This document shows, one piece after another, positions 43,219 to 53,560 of a DNA stretch of 64,000 nt. The DNA is from Nemertoderma westbladi (lineage: Eukaryota; Xenacoelomorpha; Nemertodermatida; Nemertodermatidae). The position numbers and the translations under genes were made by a program. The notes under the pieces are model-generated. The model saw nothing but the letters and a program-made list of their open reading frames with translations. It did not search any database and was not told the DNA's origin. The stretch lies in contig JAUCBJ010008086.1 in NCBI GenBank assembly GCA_032718475.1, positions 43,123 through 107,122 on the forward strand. The letters are read 5' to 3'. The number at the start of each line of letters is the position of its first letter. Position 1 is the stretch's first letter.

Positions 43219-45399
43219 AGTACCGGTCAACCGGTAAACCTGAACCGGTACATCTGTAGGTCAGTAGTCAGTAGGCCCAACCGCTAGAACCGGTACTTCT
43301 GTATTCCGTAGGCCTAGCTGTCCTAACCGGTACTTCCGTATAAGTACACTAGTATTATTCGATTTGATTGTTGTATACCGGTAGGTCTTAGTACTTAATC
43401 AGGGAACGGCCGCCCTGATTTTTTATTGAGATTTTACTTATTTCTGTCAAGTTTTATTTATTTGTAGGCCAGTATTGAACAGAAGGCGTGTAAGCCTGAT
43501 CAGATTGTACAGACGATTTGTAGGCTGAGCTGTTGTCTGATTGCTGTTAAGTCCGAACGAATTGCAGTGTGTGTAGATCACCTGTCCGATTAAGTACGAT
43601 TAGGCAGTAGGGGCAGCGAACGCTGTAAGGTAAACCCCCAACTAAAGAATAAGTCGCACTACTGGGTTAGAGCGCATACTCCCTAATCATTTCGGAGTCT
43701 GCATGTCCTGTAGTTTATTTAGGCTTGAGAGTAGTCTGCCATCGTTTAGTCTGTACTTTGTTTGTGTAAGTCTGTACGGGTAGCGTATAATTTTATTTAG
43801 ATAATTTGTAGGCTGGATAGTTGTCTGGCTGTTATTAGGTCTGAACGGATTGCCGCGTGTGTAGATCATCTGTCCGATTAAGTACGGTTAGGCAGTAGGG
43901 GCAGCGAACGCTGTAAGGTAAACCCCCAACTAAAGAATAAGTCGCACTACTGGGTTAGAGCGCATACTCCCTAATCATTTCGGAGTCTGCATATACCGTA
44001 GTTTGTTTAGGCTTGATAGTAGTCTGTCAGTGTTCGGTCTGTATTTTGTTTGAGTAGTTTGTACGCGTAGCGTAATATTTATTATTCAGAGTTTATGCGA
44101 TTATCAGCAACATTCATTCCCCAAGTTTGTTCCTACAGTAATTGTGTTTGTTATACATACCGCTATAGTTAAATTAACCCCGGTACTACACGGGCTGCTC
44201 GGCGTAGGTAAAGACTGGTGATTTTGTGCATCGGTCACTCCAGATGCCGTGGTTCTTTTAGCTGTTCAAGTATATTTAACTACTGATTATTTGTTGTACA
44301 AGTACTCGTACCTAATTTAGGGTTTAGTGTACAGTACTTTCCGAAGTAATTATTGTAGACATTATATCTGTGTTGTAAAGTGGTTGATAGGCACATTCGA
44401 TTAGCTCTATTAACTTCTAGGTAGGAACACTCCGTGATACATAACGTAGAACCTATAGCGATACGGCTATAGGTCGTCAGGCGGTGGTATTTTCCTATCT
44501 AGACAACGCAGTGTATTTACTACTACTTATTATTTCAAAACACCGTAGTACCCTGTCCGTTGTAATAACCGGTATTCTAACCCTTTGTTAGGCTGGTTTG
44601 TAGACTTCTTGTAAAATTACCCTAAAAATTCGTATTTGTGTTTTTGTAAATTTTTTGTGTTTATTTAGAGATTGTAATCTCACCCGAATTGTACGTAATT
44701 TGTAGTATTAAGTAACTTAGGTAAATTAGTATTATTTGTTTTAGTGTCCTATACGTAACACTTCACTAAAAGCGCACCGCTTTGTGTAGTGATTACCCCC
44801 AGAAATAATAACATTTATTTCCAACATTGACTAAACCCATTAAAACGGGTATATATATATTATAAATCAAATCTAACGATTTATAAATAGTAGGCCTACC
44901 ATATAACAACTAGGTCTCCATATCAGTTGGACTACTGCTCAAATAACGGTAATAAAGTAAGTAAAGTAACAAAGTAACCCTAAAGTAACAGAAATTCAAT
45001 TATTTGAAATAATTGATATACCGGTATTTACGATAAGCCTATTATCTTTATTTCTATAAATCTAGGCTGAAATTATACCGGTACTTGTGATTAATTCTAT
45101 TTCAGAATTATATATCCTACAAACTGTAAGCTGTATACCGGTATTCCAGATAGGCCTATTATATATTATATATATTTGTGCTAAAATTATACCGGTATTC
45201 TGTGATAAACCTAGTCTGTGATAATACTTATATAGTTATATATACTATAAGTATACCGGTATTCTAATATATTATATATATATCACGCTACACTGAGTAG
45301 CAGTACCGGTAATTAATTACTAGGCTATCAGTTAATACTGAGTTACTAGACTTGCTCAGACTGTAATACAGCAGTAGACATTCAACTGTACACATAAGC
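43219..45399 (+). mobile_element. BEL copy 2 leader
   Basis: Same organisation as copy 1: a shortened ACCGGTAC tandem array, the 288-bp spaced duplication (GTAGATCA at 43573 and 43861), conserved CGGTACTACACGGGCTGCT and TAGGTCGTCAGGCGGTGG blocks, then about six TACCGGTA-type words before gag. Confidence 0.8.
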
Positions 45400-48300
45400 A
45401 TGTCTGACGCAAGACAGAACCTATCAGACAGTCTACTAGATACAACCGAGAGCGAAGTGACGGTAGAGAAGCCGCATAAGAGGGATGCCATTGACATCTA
45501 TCTGTCAGACTATCAACGTTTTTTAGGAGATGAAGAGTTGAGGAGAAGGCTAGAGGGACTTAGCCCTAATAGCGAAGGAGCCAAACTTGTGTTAGATGCG
45601 ATTGATGTGGATAGGTTAGCGGCGAACCAAGCTAAATTCGATGAACAACTCCGCATCGCTAGAGAAAAGGAAGAACAAGTAAGGAAAAAGCGTATAGAAG
45701 ACAGAAAGATAGCAGCAGTGGCAGAGGCAGAAAGAAAAGCGGCAGCGGCAGAGGCAAAAGCGGCAGCGGCAGAGGCAAAAGCGGCAGCGGCAGCGGCAAA
45801 AGCGGCAGCAGTGGCGGAAGCAGAACGAAAGGCGGCAGCGGCAGAGGCAAAAGCGGCAGCAGCAGAGGCAAAAGCGGCAGCAGTGGCGGAAGTAGAACGA
45901 AAAGCGGCTGAAGAGATCATCCAACTGGAGTTGGAAAATCTTCAAGAGAAGCAAGACGACTTCAGTAAACAGTTAGCAGCTAGTAATATGCAGATGATGA
46001 GTCGATCTACTCCCAAAAGACAAGGGTATACATCATCTGAGGAAGGCGATACCACCGACACTGAAGGCGGAAGAAATCGATCTCGACTAAGCAGACGTAA
46101 AAGAACATTCCACCGGCAGAAATTGCCTGATTTGCCTCCAGCTGTTAGAAGACAACTAAATAACACCAACTTAGGTAGTACAGAACCCACAGACCAAATA
46201 ATTGAAATAGAAAGACTCCCTACTATAGTAGATGAGCCTGAAATAATTAGGCCTGTTCTTGAAATCACCCCTACGGTGATAGACACACCTGTACTCCCTG
46301 AAGCTACCTATAAATTCCCTCTGCATAGCACTAAGCTACCTGTGCCCCGTAGAACTGCCCAAGAGACAGTTCAGGTCCTGGACCCCGAGCGAAGTATTCC
46401 GAATTTGTCGCCCGTTGTCCCTTGTCTGCCCGCTACGACGTTGGCGGATCCCGTTTCGGCGGTTGATTGGGTAGACGAGAGACGGCGGGGGATGGATATT
46501 CTCCTCGGAGAGATGAAGGAGAATCGGAGACTCTCCTCCCAACAGGTCCGAGAGTTGGAAGGGACTGTCCAACATTTAAAGGGAACAGTGAGGGAAAGTA
46601 AGTTAGAGTTGCAAGAAGTGCAGCAAAATATCGCGCTAGAGCGCGATAAATTAGTAAATTTACAAAAGGGTATACCACCACCCCCTGTAACAATGTGTCA
46701 ACCCGTTAGGTCTGAAGTATCTCATGCGCAAGGTGTGGAGCCTACACGCATTTATACTGCTAGCGAAGTAGAAACTCCTATAGTGAACCCTATTAAGGGT
46801 AATTATAGACCTGTTGGTAATGATATTCCCTATGGAACTGATCATAATCCGAGAAATTTATATACCGATAACTCGATATTAAATAGCACGATGGCCCAAG
46901 AAAGTTTTACGCGTCAAATGGCTAGAACCGAAGCCCGGCAAGCGGTAAAGGTGGGAGAGATCGTCAAGTTCAATGGAGATGAGATGAAATGGTTACCTTT
47001 TAATGAATATTACAAAGATAACATACAGAACTCCGTACTATCTAATGGAGAAAAACTTAGATACCTCATCGAGTGCTTGGAAGGATCTCCCAAGTTAATG
47101 GCGTTAAGGTTTATTGGACATCCAGACGGATTAAGACAAGTTTGGGATACACTAAACATCAGGTATGGTAATAGGAATAACATAGCTGGGTATTTGTATG
47201 CAAAGTTGGTAGCGCCCCGAAAGTTTATTAGCAGCGGGATTATAGAGTTTTCCGATGAAATTCAGGAGATCTGCAGACAATTAGATTGGCTAGGTAAGTC
47301 TCATGAGTATCAGAGTGCTATGGTTATTAGAGCAGTGGCTTCTGCTTTACCGAAGGGTGGAGTAGGTACACGCTGGGATAAGAAAGTGTTATATATGATG
47401 GAACAACAACGACGAGACCCTACCATGGCTGATCTCATGTCATTCTTAGATGGAGAAGTGAAATTACAGCTCCTAAGGCAGTCCAGAGAGAAGACATTGG
47501 AAAACAAGGTAAGTGAGAAACCCGTTTCTAGGAGAAGGGTAACACCAGTATGTTATACCGACGACGGTGAAAGCCAAACTTCTCAAGGAGAGGACAGCGG
47601 GAAAGACACTGACAGATCTTATTATGTCAATAAAATGCCTAAAGATCAGGTAAGTAAATCCGAGTCTCGACCCAATGACAGAAGGGAACCGGTACAAAAA
47701 ACCCTTCCTACGTCTCCTAAAAGAATTCAGGTGAGAAAGCCCGAGGAAAGAACAAGTGTGCACCACATAGCACAGGTTAAAGTAAGTAACATCAAGCCGA
47801 AATGTGTGCTGTGCGACGGGCCCCACCGTTTAAATGCGTGTGATAAATTCCTGAGGAAATCACTAAAGGATAGACGTGAAGTCATGTGGGATAAGCGGTT
47901 GTGTTATAATTGCCTCAGACGAGGACACCAACGGCGAACCTGTAACTCCGACGCAAGGTGTGCAAAGTGCGGCGCAAAACATCATATCTTGTTGCACACG
48001 GAATTCGAACGAAACAGCCCGAGTCAGGTAAGTGAGTCCGAACTACATGTCCAATTCAGTGATGTGAACGACACTGATCAATCTGAGATGGAAGGATTCT
48101 ATACGGACGAGTTCTCCGACCAAAACGAATCCTGTTACCTAATAAACACCACCGCAGTGTATCGAGCACTCGTGTATGAGAAAGACACAGACAGCGACCT
48201 TACCTTAACTACTTCCGATCAACAACCATCTTGGAAAGCGCCAACTTCCAATATAGGAATCCGAGAATTTCCTGTAGTCCAGTTACGGGTCCACGGACCT

Positions 48301-49542
48301 CAGAAGAGCTATATAGTGAACGCCCTCCTGGACTCCGGTAGCACAGGAACATTCATCGATAGGGAACTAGCCGAAGTCATCTTTGCTGGACAACCCAAGT
48401 TCCGAACCAAGCTAAACCTGTCAGGGATCATGCAGGTTTGGAATTCTACTGTAGCTGCCGACTATTATATAGGTGAGTTGTCCACCCCCCAGGACGAACT
48501 AGGAGAACATAGCATCAGGTCAGTGAAAATGGTGGCTATAAAGAACTTCGCTACTACTCAAGCAGACCTTTATAATTGGGACGAGGATGAGAGCATCCAA
48601 CATCTTAACATACCTCGATTCCAGACTGATTATCCTGGAGTGCAAATACTCATCGGCCAAAACGCGCATGAGGCGCTGGAGACATTAGAGAAACGGCCTG
48701 CTCAACCGCAGCCACTACAGACCTATGCGGTAAGAACTAGAGTAGGTTGGTACCTTACTGGACCTTCCGGTAGAACGCTCAGGGAAAGACTGCTTCAAGA
48801 TCGCGTCTGCCAGGTGAGTGAATGGGAAGATGATACTAGTGAGGGAGACGACCCAACTGAGGGAACACCACACTCCTCAGATAATGACAATCTTAGCTCC
48901 AATGTAGATCAATGGAGATATTGCCCCAAGAAGTTTAATCCAACGGACATCGCTTCCAGAGGAGCAACTCCTCAAGAACTGACAGATACTATAGACCGGT
49001 TAGGTGAACCCGACTTCCTGAGTAAGGAGAATGAATGGCCTTCCCATCTTACTCCGACTGAGATTAGACCAGCCAAGGGAGCGGAGAAAGTCGAACCTGA
49101 AACCCGGACGGGTGGATCGGAGTTATTTGAACCCGGGATAGATCTGTCGGTATTACATGTTGCCAGGGACGACGCCGTGGATCTGGGCCTCCCCTCCGCG
49201 AGTGGATCCTTCATGAAGATCAGAGAGAGCGATTGGAGCTCTGGAACATCAGACGTCTCGCAGGGACTCTCACCTCTCCTGCAGAGAGCGACGGACCACT
49301 ATAGCTCCTGGAATCGGCTTTGTGACGCCGTCATATACTTTGAGCGATGTTTCTATCGTCACTATTCCAGGACGAAGAGGAAACCTGGAATTGTATTCAG
49401 GATGCAGCGACTCAATCACCCAGTCGGTCGTTTGTGTTTATCGGAAGGGAATGGAGGACTCTCCGGAAACTGTGGAAGGCAAGATTCTCTTCCCACGACC
49501 ACCTCCCTAATCCTTCAAACATCTAGGGACTCCATAACGTAA
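45400..49542 (+). CDS. BEL/Pao copy 2 deleted Gag-protease polyprotein
   Basis: 1380 codons in one open frame. Compared with copy 1 it lacks three blocks: about 0.87 kb of gag N-terminus, about 1.75 kb covering RT and most of RNase H, and about 1.40 kb covering integrase from the zinc domain through its catalytic core. All joins keep the frame. Retained: an alanine-rich coiled coil (about 100-170), the capsid-like region, zinc knuckles (about 800, CYNCLRRGHQRRTC), protease ALLDSGSTGTFID (about 976), the end of RNase H (DIASRGATPQEL) and the tail of the integrase region (NHPVGRLCL). It can still plausibly make particles and mature them but cannot reverse-transcribe or integrate alone. The deletion joins lack GT-AG borders, so they are not removed introns. 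Confidence 0.9.
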   Translation: MSDARQNLSDSLLDTTESEVTVEKPHKRDAIDIYLSDYQRFLGDEELRRRLEGLSPNSEGAKLVLDAIDVDRLAANQAKFDEQLRIAREKEEQVRKKRIEDRKIAAVAEAERKAAAAEAKAAAAEAKAAAAAAKAAAVAEAERKAAAAEAKAAAAEAKAAAVAEVERKAAEEIIQLELENLQEKQDDFSKQLAASNMQMMSRSTPKRQGYTSSEEGDTTDTEGGRNRSRLSRRKRTFHRQKLPDLPPAVRRQLNNTNLGSTEPTDQIIEIERLPTIVDEPEIIRPVLEITPTVIDTPVLPEATYKFPLHSTKLPVPRRTAQETVQVLDPERSIPNLSPVVPCLPATTLADPVSAVDWVDERRRGMDILLGEMKENRRLSSQQVRELEGTVQHLKGTVRESKLELQEVQQNIALERDKLVNLQKGIPPPPVTMCQPVRSEVSHAQGVEPTRIYTASEVETPIVNPIKGNYRPVGNDIPYGTDHNPRNLYTDNSILNSTMAQESFTRQMARTEARQAVKVGEIVKFNGDEMKWLPFNEYYKDNIQNSVLSNGEKLRYLIECLEGSPKLMALRFIGHPDGLRQVWDTLNIRYGNRNNIAGYLYAKLVAPRKFISSGIIEFSDEIQEICRQLDWLGKSHEYQSAMVIRAVASALPKGGVGTRWDKKVLYMMEQQRRDPTMADLMSFLDGEVKLQLLRQSREKTLENKVSEKPVSRRRVTPVCYTDDGESQTSQGEDSGKDTDRSYYVNKMPKDQVSKSESRPNDRREPVQKTLPTSPKRIQVRKPEERTSVHHIAQVKVSNIKPKCVLCDGPHRLNACDKFLRKSLKDRREVMWDKRLCYNCLRRGHQRRTCNSDARCAKCGAKHHILLHTEFERNSPSQVSESELHVQFSDVNDTDQSEMEGFYTDEFSDQNESCYLINTTAVYRALVYEKDTDSDLTLTTSDQQPSWKAPTSNIGIREFPVVQLRVHGPQKSYIVNALLDSGSTGTFIDRELAEVIFAGQPKFRTKLNLSGIMQVWNSTVAADYYIGELSTPQDELGEHSIRSVKMVAIKNFATTQADLYNWDEDESIQHLNIPRFQTDYPGVQILIGQNAHEALETLEKRPAQPQPLQTYAVRTRVGWYLTGPSGRTLRERLLQDRVCQVSEWEDDTSEGDDPTEGTPHSSDNDNLSSNVDQWRYCPKKFNPTDIASRGATPQELTDTIDRLGEPDFLSKENEWPSHLTPTEIRPAKGAEKVEPETRTGGSELFEPGIDLSVLHVARDDAVDLGLPSASGSFMKIRESDWSSGTSDVSQGLSPLLQRATDHYSSWNRLCDAVIYFERCFYRHYSRTKRKPGIVFRMQRLNHPVGRLCLSEGNGGLSGNCGRQDSLPTTTSLILQTSRDSIT

Positions 49543-51201
49543 CAACATATGGAGTGGGTGTGTGACTCTATTATTTTATATTATTTTATTATTTTTATAT
49601 TTATGTATGTATTACTATGTAATTCTATTATAATCGTTTTCTTTAATTTTATTCAGTAGAATGTTATTTTAGCGATTATTTAGTAGATTAGTGCAATATA
49701 TATTCGCGTTTATTACTTAATTACGTATATATTATATTTAATGCGACGGCAAGAAATAATTCTTTTCCTTCTTCCTTACTGTCCGTATTACATTACAAAT
49801 ACGTAACTACAGTAAGATGAAATGTCCGTACTTATTAAAGTACAATAAAGCCACTACTATATTCAAGTATTATTGGTAGGCAGAGTATTAGGAATGCAAA
49901 GTTCAGATCCTCGTGTCTCGGCTAAACCAAGCTCTGGGTAGACCTTGGAAACGACTTGCCTCTTCACACTGACATTGCTTCGTGCGATATTGCTCTCATA
50001 CCGTATATTAAATAATACATATAGTAGCGTGATGTCCCTTTAACAGTAGCGTATAACGCAAAATAAATCTGTTAAACCCTTTGACCATCTGTAATTCTAG
50101 TCGATTAAGATATCGCGGCACCCACCGATATACTTGAAAGACAAATTCTAGAATCAGTGGTTAACGTCCCCAGACAAGTTCTGGAATAAATCGGTGCCCA
50201 TCTCAAATATTAATTATTTAATATTTGCAAATCTAATAAATCAAAATCTGTAAAATTCAGATCCTTCAACAATTCTAGTCAATTAAGATATCGTAGCATT
50301 TACCGATATTCTTAAAAAAGACAATTGTCATAGAATTAAGGATCTTGTGTCCCTAGACATGTTCTAGAATCAAAATATGTCCATTTAATTATCAAATAAT
50401 AAAATTTCAGGGAATAAATTTAAATTCATGCCTTTTAATGAATTTAATAAATTGCCATTTTTACGCAATTTATAAAGTTCCCAAAATTCCATTAATTAAT
50501 AGATCAAGGGAGCGGAGATTTATCTTATCATGCGTATGAGTGTGTGAAAGTCTCCCAAACATAGTCAATAGCCGATAAAATTCATAAAGTCATGTATAAA
50601 ACAGAACATTGACTATTAAAGAATACTATTAAATAACATCCCAGATCTGTATGCATTGGAATCTACCCTAATTCTACCGCTAGCTTTGCATAATGTCACC
50701 ATAGCAACAACCACGCTAGAATTAGAATTGAGTTAAAAGAACAATAGAAAGCTTGTCCCATTGAATAGCATAGGGAATAAATAGCGCACTACTAGTATCC
50801 AAGGATACATAATAATACAGTGACATTCTGGAAGGCATTGACTAACGGACAAATGGCCCGAATGTGTGTAATTTGTGACAAGTTGTGTGTGTGGTATTTG
50901 TGAGTTTATAGGTGAATGTTACTGCTAAGGTGTGTTTACAGTAGCCAGTCGCAATCGTAAAAGTAACCTAACTCTCCAAGGAAAACCTGAAGTACATCTA
51001 AGACTTTGGGACGGACAGTCGAGTGACTTGTGCCGGTTGTCGTTGTCGTTGTGCGGCTACGTCGTTGGCGAAAGTACAGCGGCGACGACACATCGGCGCT
51101 GAGGATCTCGTACTGTCCGGGTGTTGATTGGGGTAGGCAGCGACGCCCGCTCGCCTAAATATAAACTCATTATAATATGGATAAACTCATATATAGCAGA
51201 T
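49543..51201 (+). mobile_element. BEL conserved spacer (copy 2)
   Basis: Aligns along its length with 34863-36490, including the duplicated ATTAAGATATCG units, TTCTAGAA at 50146 with the related TTCTGGAA at 50179, and the ATATAAACTCAT...ATAGCAG segment just before the ORF3 start. Confidence 0.8.
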
Positions 51202-52530
51202 ATGACGGAGTTGATAGAAGATGGTCTTGGTATCGGGGAGCGATATACTCTACTTTTGCAAGCGTTTGTTGATAGCTTAATACGCGGCGACGTTAGTCCA
51301 ACTGCTGCGGAGGACGATGGTCGTTATATCGAACCGCCAATGTCCCAAGAGCAGCTCGCGCGAGTTGGACTATAGAAAATTCGCTGCTCGATATACGCAG
51401 CGTAAGGGTACGTATATGGACTTCTTAACTACTGGTCATCCTATCGATTTACACGATACGGACTATGTCGACTATATATCCTGCCCAGCGGAGTCGGAAC
51501 CATAAACTGAAATTCGAATGCGAAATTTCTATTCGAAATCGGCTCGAAAGAAAAGACATTAAAGAAACAAATAAACGCGGTAACTCCAACATATATTTGG
51601 AATTCTTGATAGAAGCATTGTAACAACAAATAAATATCACCCGCGTTTACCCTACCAGACGTGAGTCTTTGGTATTATTACGGTAAATGCCCTAGACCCA
51701 GCCAATAAACGGAAAGACATAAACATCCACGGAAACGTTGTGTTAAACACAGTTGTGTTCGTTATATTTACTGGAGTTTCGAGCGAAACTTGTTTGACGT
51801 ATCACCTATGCTCACTCGGCTCTAACGATCCTAGAATAAACCTACGATCAGAGTCCCGGAATACTCGGTCAAACCTCCTCATTCCTTAGTTGGACCTCAG
51901 ACCTGTGATCCTGGTGGTGTCGCGGATCCTCGCGGACGGTATTCACTGTTCAAGATCTAGTGCTACCCTAACAATTAATCGGTAACACTCCGACAGTGAT
52001 TTCTAGCTAGCCGCCCATCTTACCTAGCCGGATTATGACGCAGACACCTAATATCACTATCCAACCGTATGGTCGTCCAGTTTAACGCGATACAACCCTT
52101 CATCAAGGTGAAGGAGAGCGTTGTACGAAACGAGTTAAACGCTATTCTATAAAGATCAAAAAAGAAACCTGCGTTTGTTCAGATAAACGTAAGTTATAAC
52201 AGTACGTCCAATCGATAAACAAATTGGCCTTATCTCAGTTCGATTGGGAAATCTCGAATCTCAAAGAAGATATCAAGCTTAGAAAACCCTATTCTCTGCG
52301 AGAGTTTTGGACGAACGTATCCCATGACAAGCGGAGGAAAATCAGCTCGAGGAGAAGCATATCGAAATGGACGAGACACCGACCGTAAACCCAAACCTTC
52401 TAATGCAATCATATTGCACCCTTCACCCAGGAGTTATGGCCCTCCTAGTAAAGTGGCTTCCCCCAAAGAGAAAATGACTCTTGCTAGCTTTAAAAAACTG
52501 CGTAAACGCCGTCCGCGCAAGAAAGACTAA
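51202..52530 (+). pseudogene. ORF3 remnant of BEL copy 2
   Basis: It begins with the same MTELIEDGLGIGERY start as copy 1, but a one-base deletion near 51362 shifts the frame. Many stops and large deletions shrink 4.25 kb to 1.33 kb; the zinc-knuckle region is gone. The final segment (FKKLRKRRPRKKD and stop) is intact and shows the true C-terminus that copy 1 has lost. Confidence 0.85.
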
Positions 52531-52600
52531 CTGTTTAGAGTATTTTTATATTTTAGAAACTGTGCTTTTGTATATTTTATAGACTTAAATCCCATTTTCT

Positions 52601-52608
52601 GGGAGCGG
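52601..52608 (+). promoter_or_regulatory. BEL copy 2 polypurine tract
   Basis: GGGAGCGG lies immediately before the 3' LTR start TGTAAAAGC, the expected plus-strand primer site. One pyrimidine interrupts it. Confidence 0.55.
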
Positions 52609-53291
52609 TGTAAAAGCTTTTGTGGGATAACTGATTCGTTTGCCTTGTTGGCCAGTTCCCCCCCAGTCGCTAAGAATACTCTCAAAGTGATCTATAGCTA
52701 AAAATAGTGCAAGTTACCAGCTTATTGGCTGATTTGCTGTACGCAGGCATCTGGGCTCTGTTTAATCGGCCAACAAGCCTAGGGAGGTTGCGTCATAGCC
52801 TTGTTTTTGTATCTCCCAATAGAATTTGAGTTAGCCTTGATTTTGACCTATCACAGAGCTACTGAACTGAAATTTTCCTATCTCACTGCTCTTTCTCTGT
52901 GTTGAACGGGAGCTTCGTGGAATAAGGGAGTTGGTATCCTCGTACAGAGCAGTAGTCACGAGTTTTTCAAAGCCAGTAGTTTAAGTCATAACTCTGTTTA
53001 TGTAGATAAAGCGCCACGTCCTAAAGGAACTGTTAATATTACCGAAGGTGAATAATATTGTCAGAGATTATATAATACTGTCAGTCGAATAATACATTAG
53101 GCTTACATAGCAATAAAATTAAACCGTCGAACCCAATCTCCCGGGAATATCCAGCGGGTGAATGGTCGCGCACGGATTGGTTTCGACTAGTGTAGTGAAT
53201 CAAATACTTGTCATAGGCTAAAAAGCGATTTAATATCTAGAAGACATCCTAATTTGGCGGGTTAAACTGCCAAAGGTCTGAAAGCGCGAAC
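52609..53291 (+). mobile_element. BEL copy 2, 3' LTR, internally deleted and truncated
   Basis: It matches 41975-42340, then jumps to 42857-43173, so about 515 bp are missing at 52974. It ends in GCGAACA, where a satellite begins, before the polyadenylation signal. The retained sequence is over 99% identical to the 5' LTR by eye. Confidence 0.85.
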
Positions 53292-53383
53292 ACATATACT
53301 ACTCTACATATATACTACTCTACATATATACTACATATACTACACATATACTACACTACACATATACTACACTACACATATAC
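53290..53383. repeat. ACATATACTACACT-type satellite, left block
   Basis: Tandem array of 14-16 bp units (ACATATACTACACT, CTCTACATATATACTA). It abuts the truncated BEL LTR on the left and the poly-A end of the minus-strand element on the right. The same array resumes at 58014. Confidence 0.9.
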
Positions 53384-53560
53384 TTTTTTTTTAACCCTCG
53401 AATATATTAATAATATTAGACATTTTGAAGCTGCACATTACAAGCATTTAGTTAAGAAATCAAGTCACATTAACGCAAAGAGATACAAACATTAAGTAAA
53501 AGAGATATTAACATTAATATTGATTGTCTAAAGATAAGCTGTTAGTTCTCCAAAGCTGTT

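Noticed and set aside
45400-49542. Copy 2 deletions as spliced introns
   Set aside because: Borders do not show GT-AG and the joins show only short microhomology; template switching or deletion fits better.
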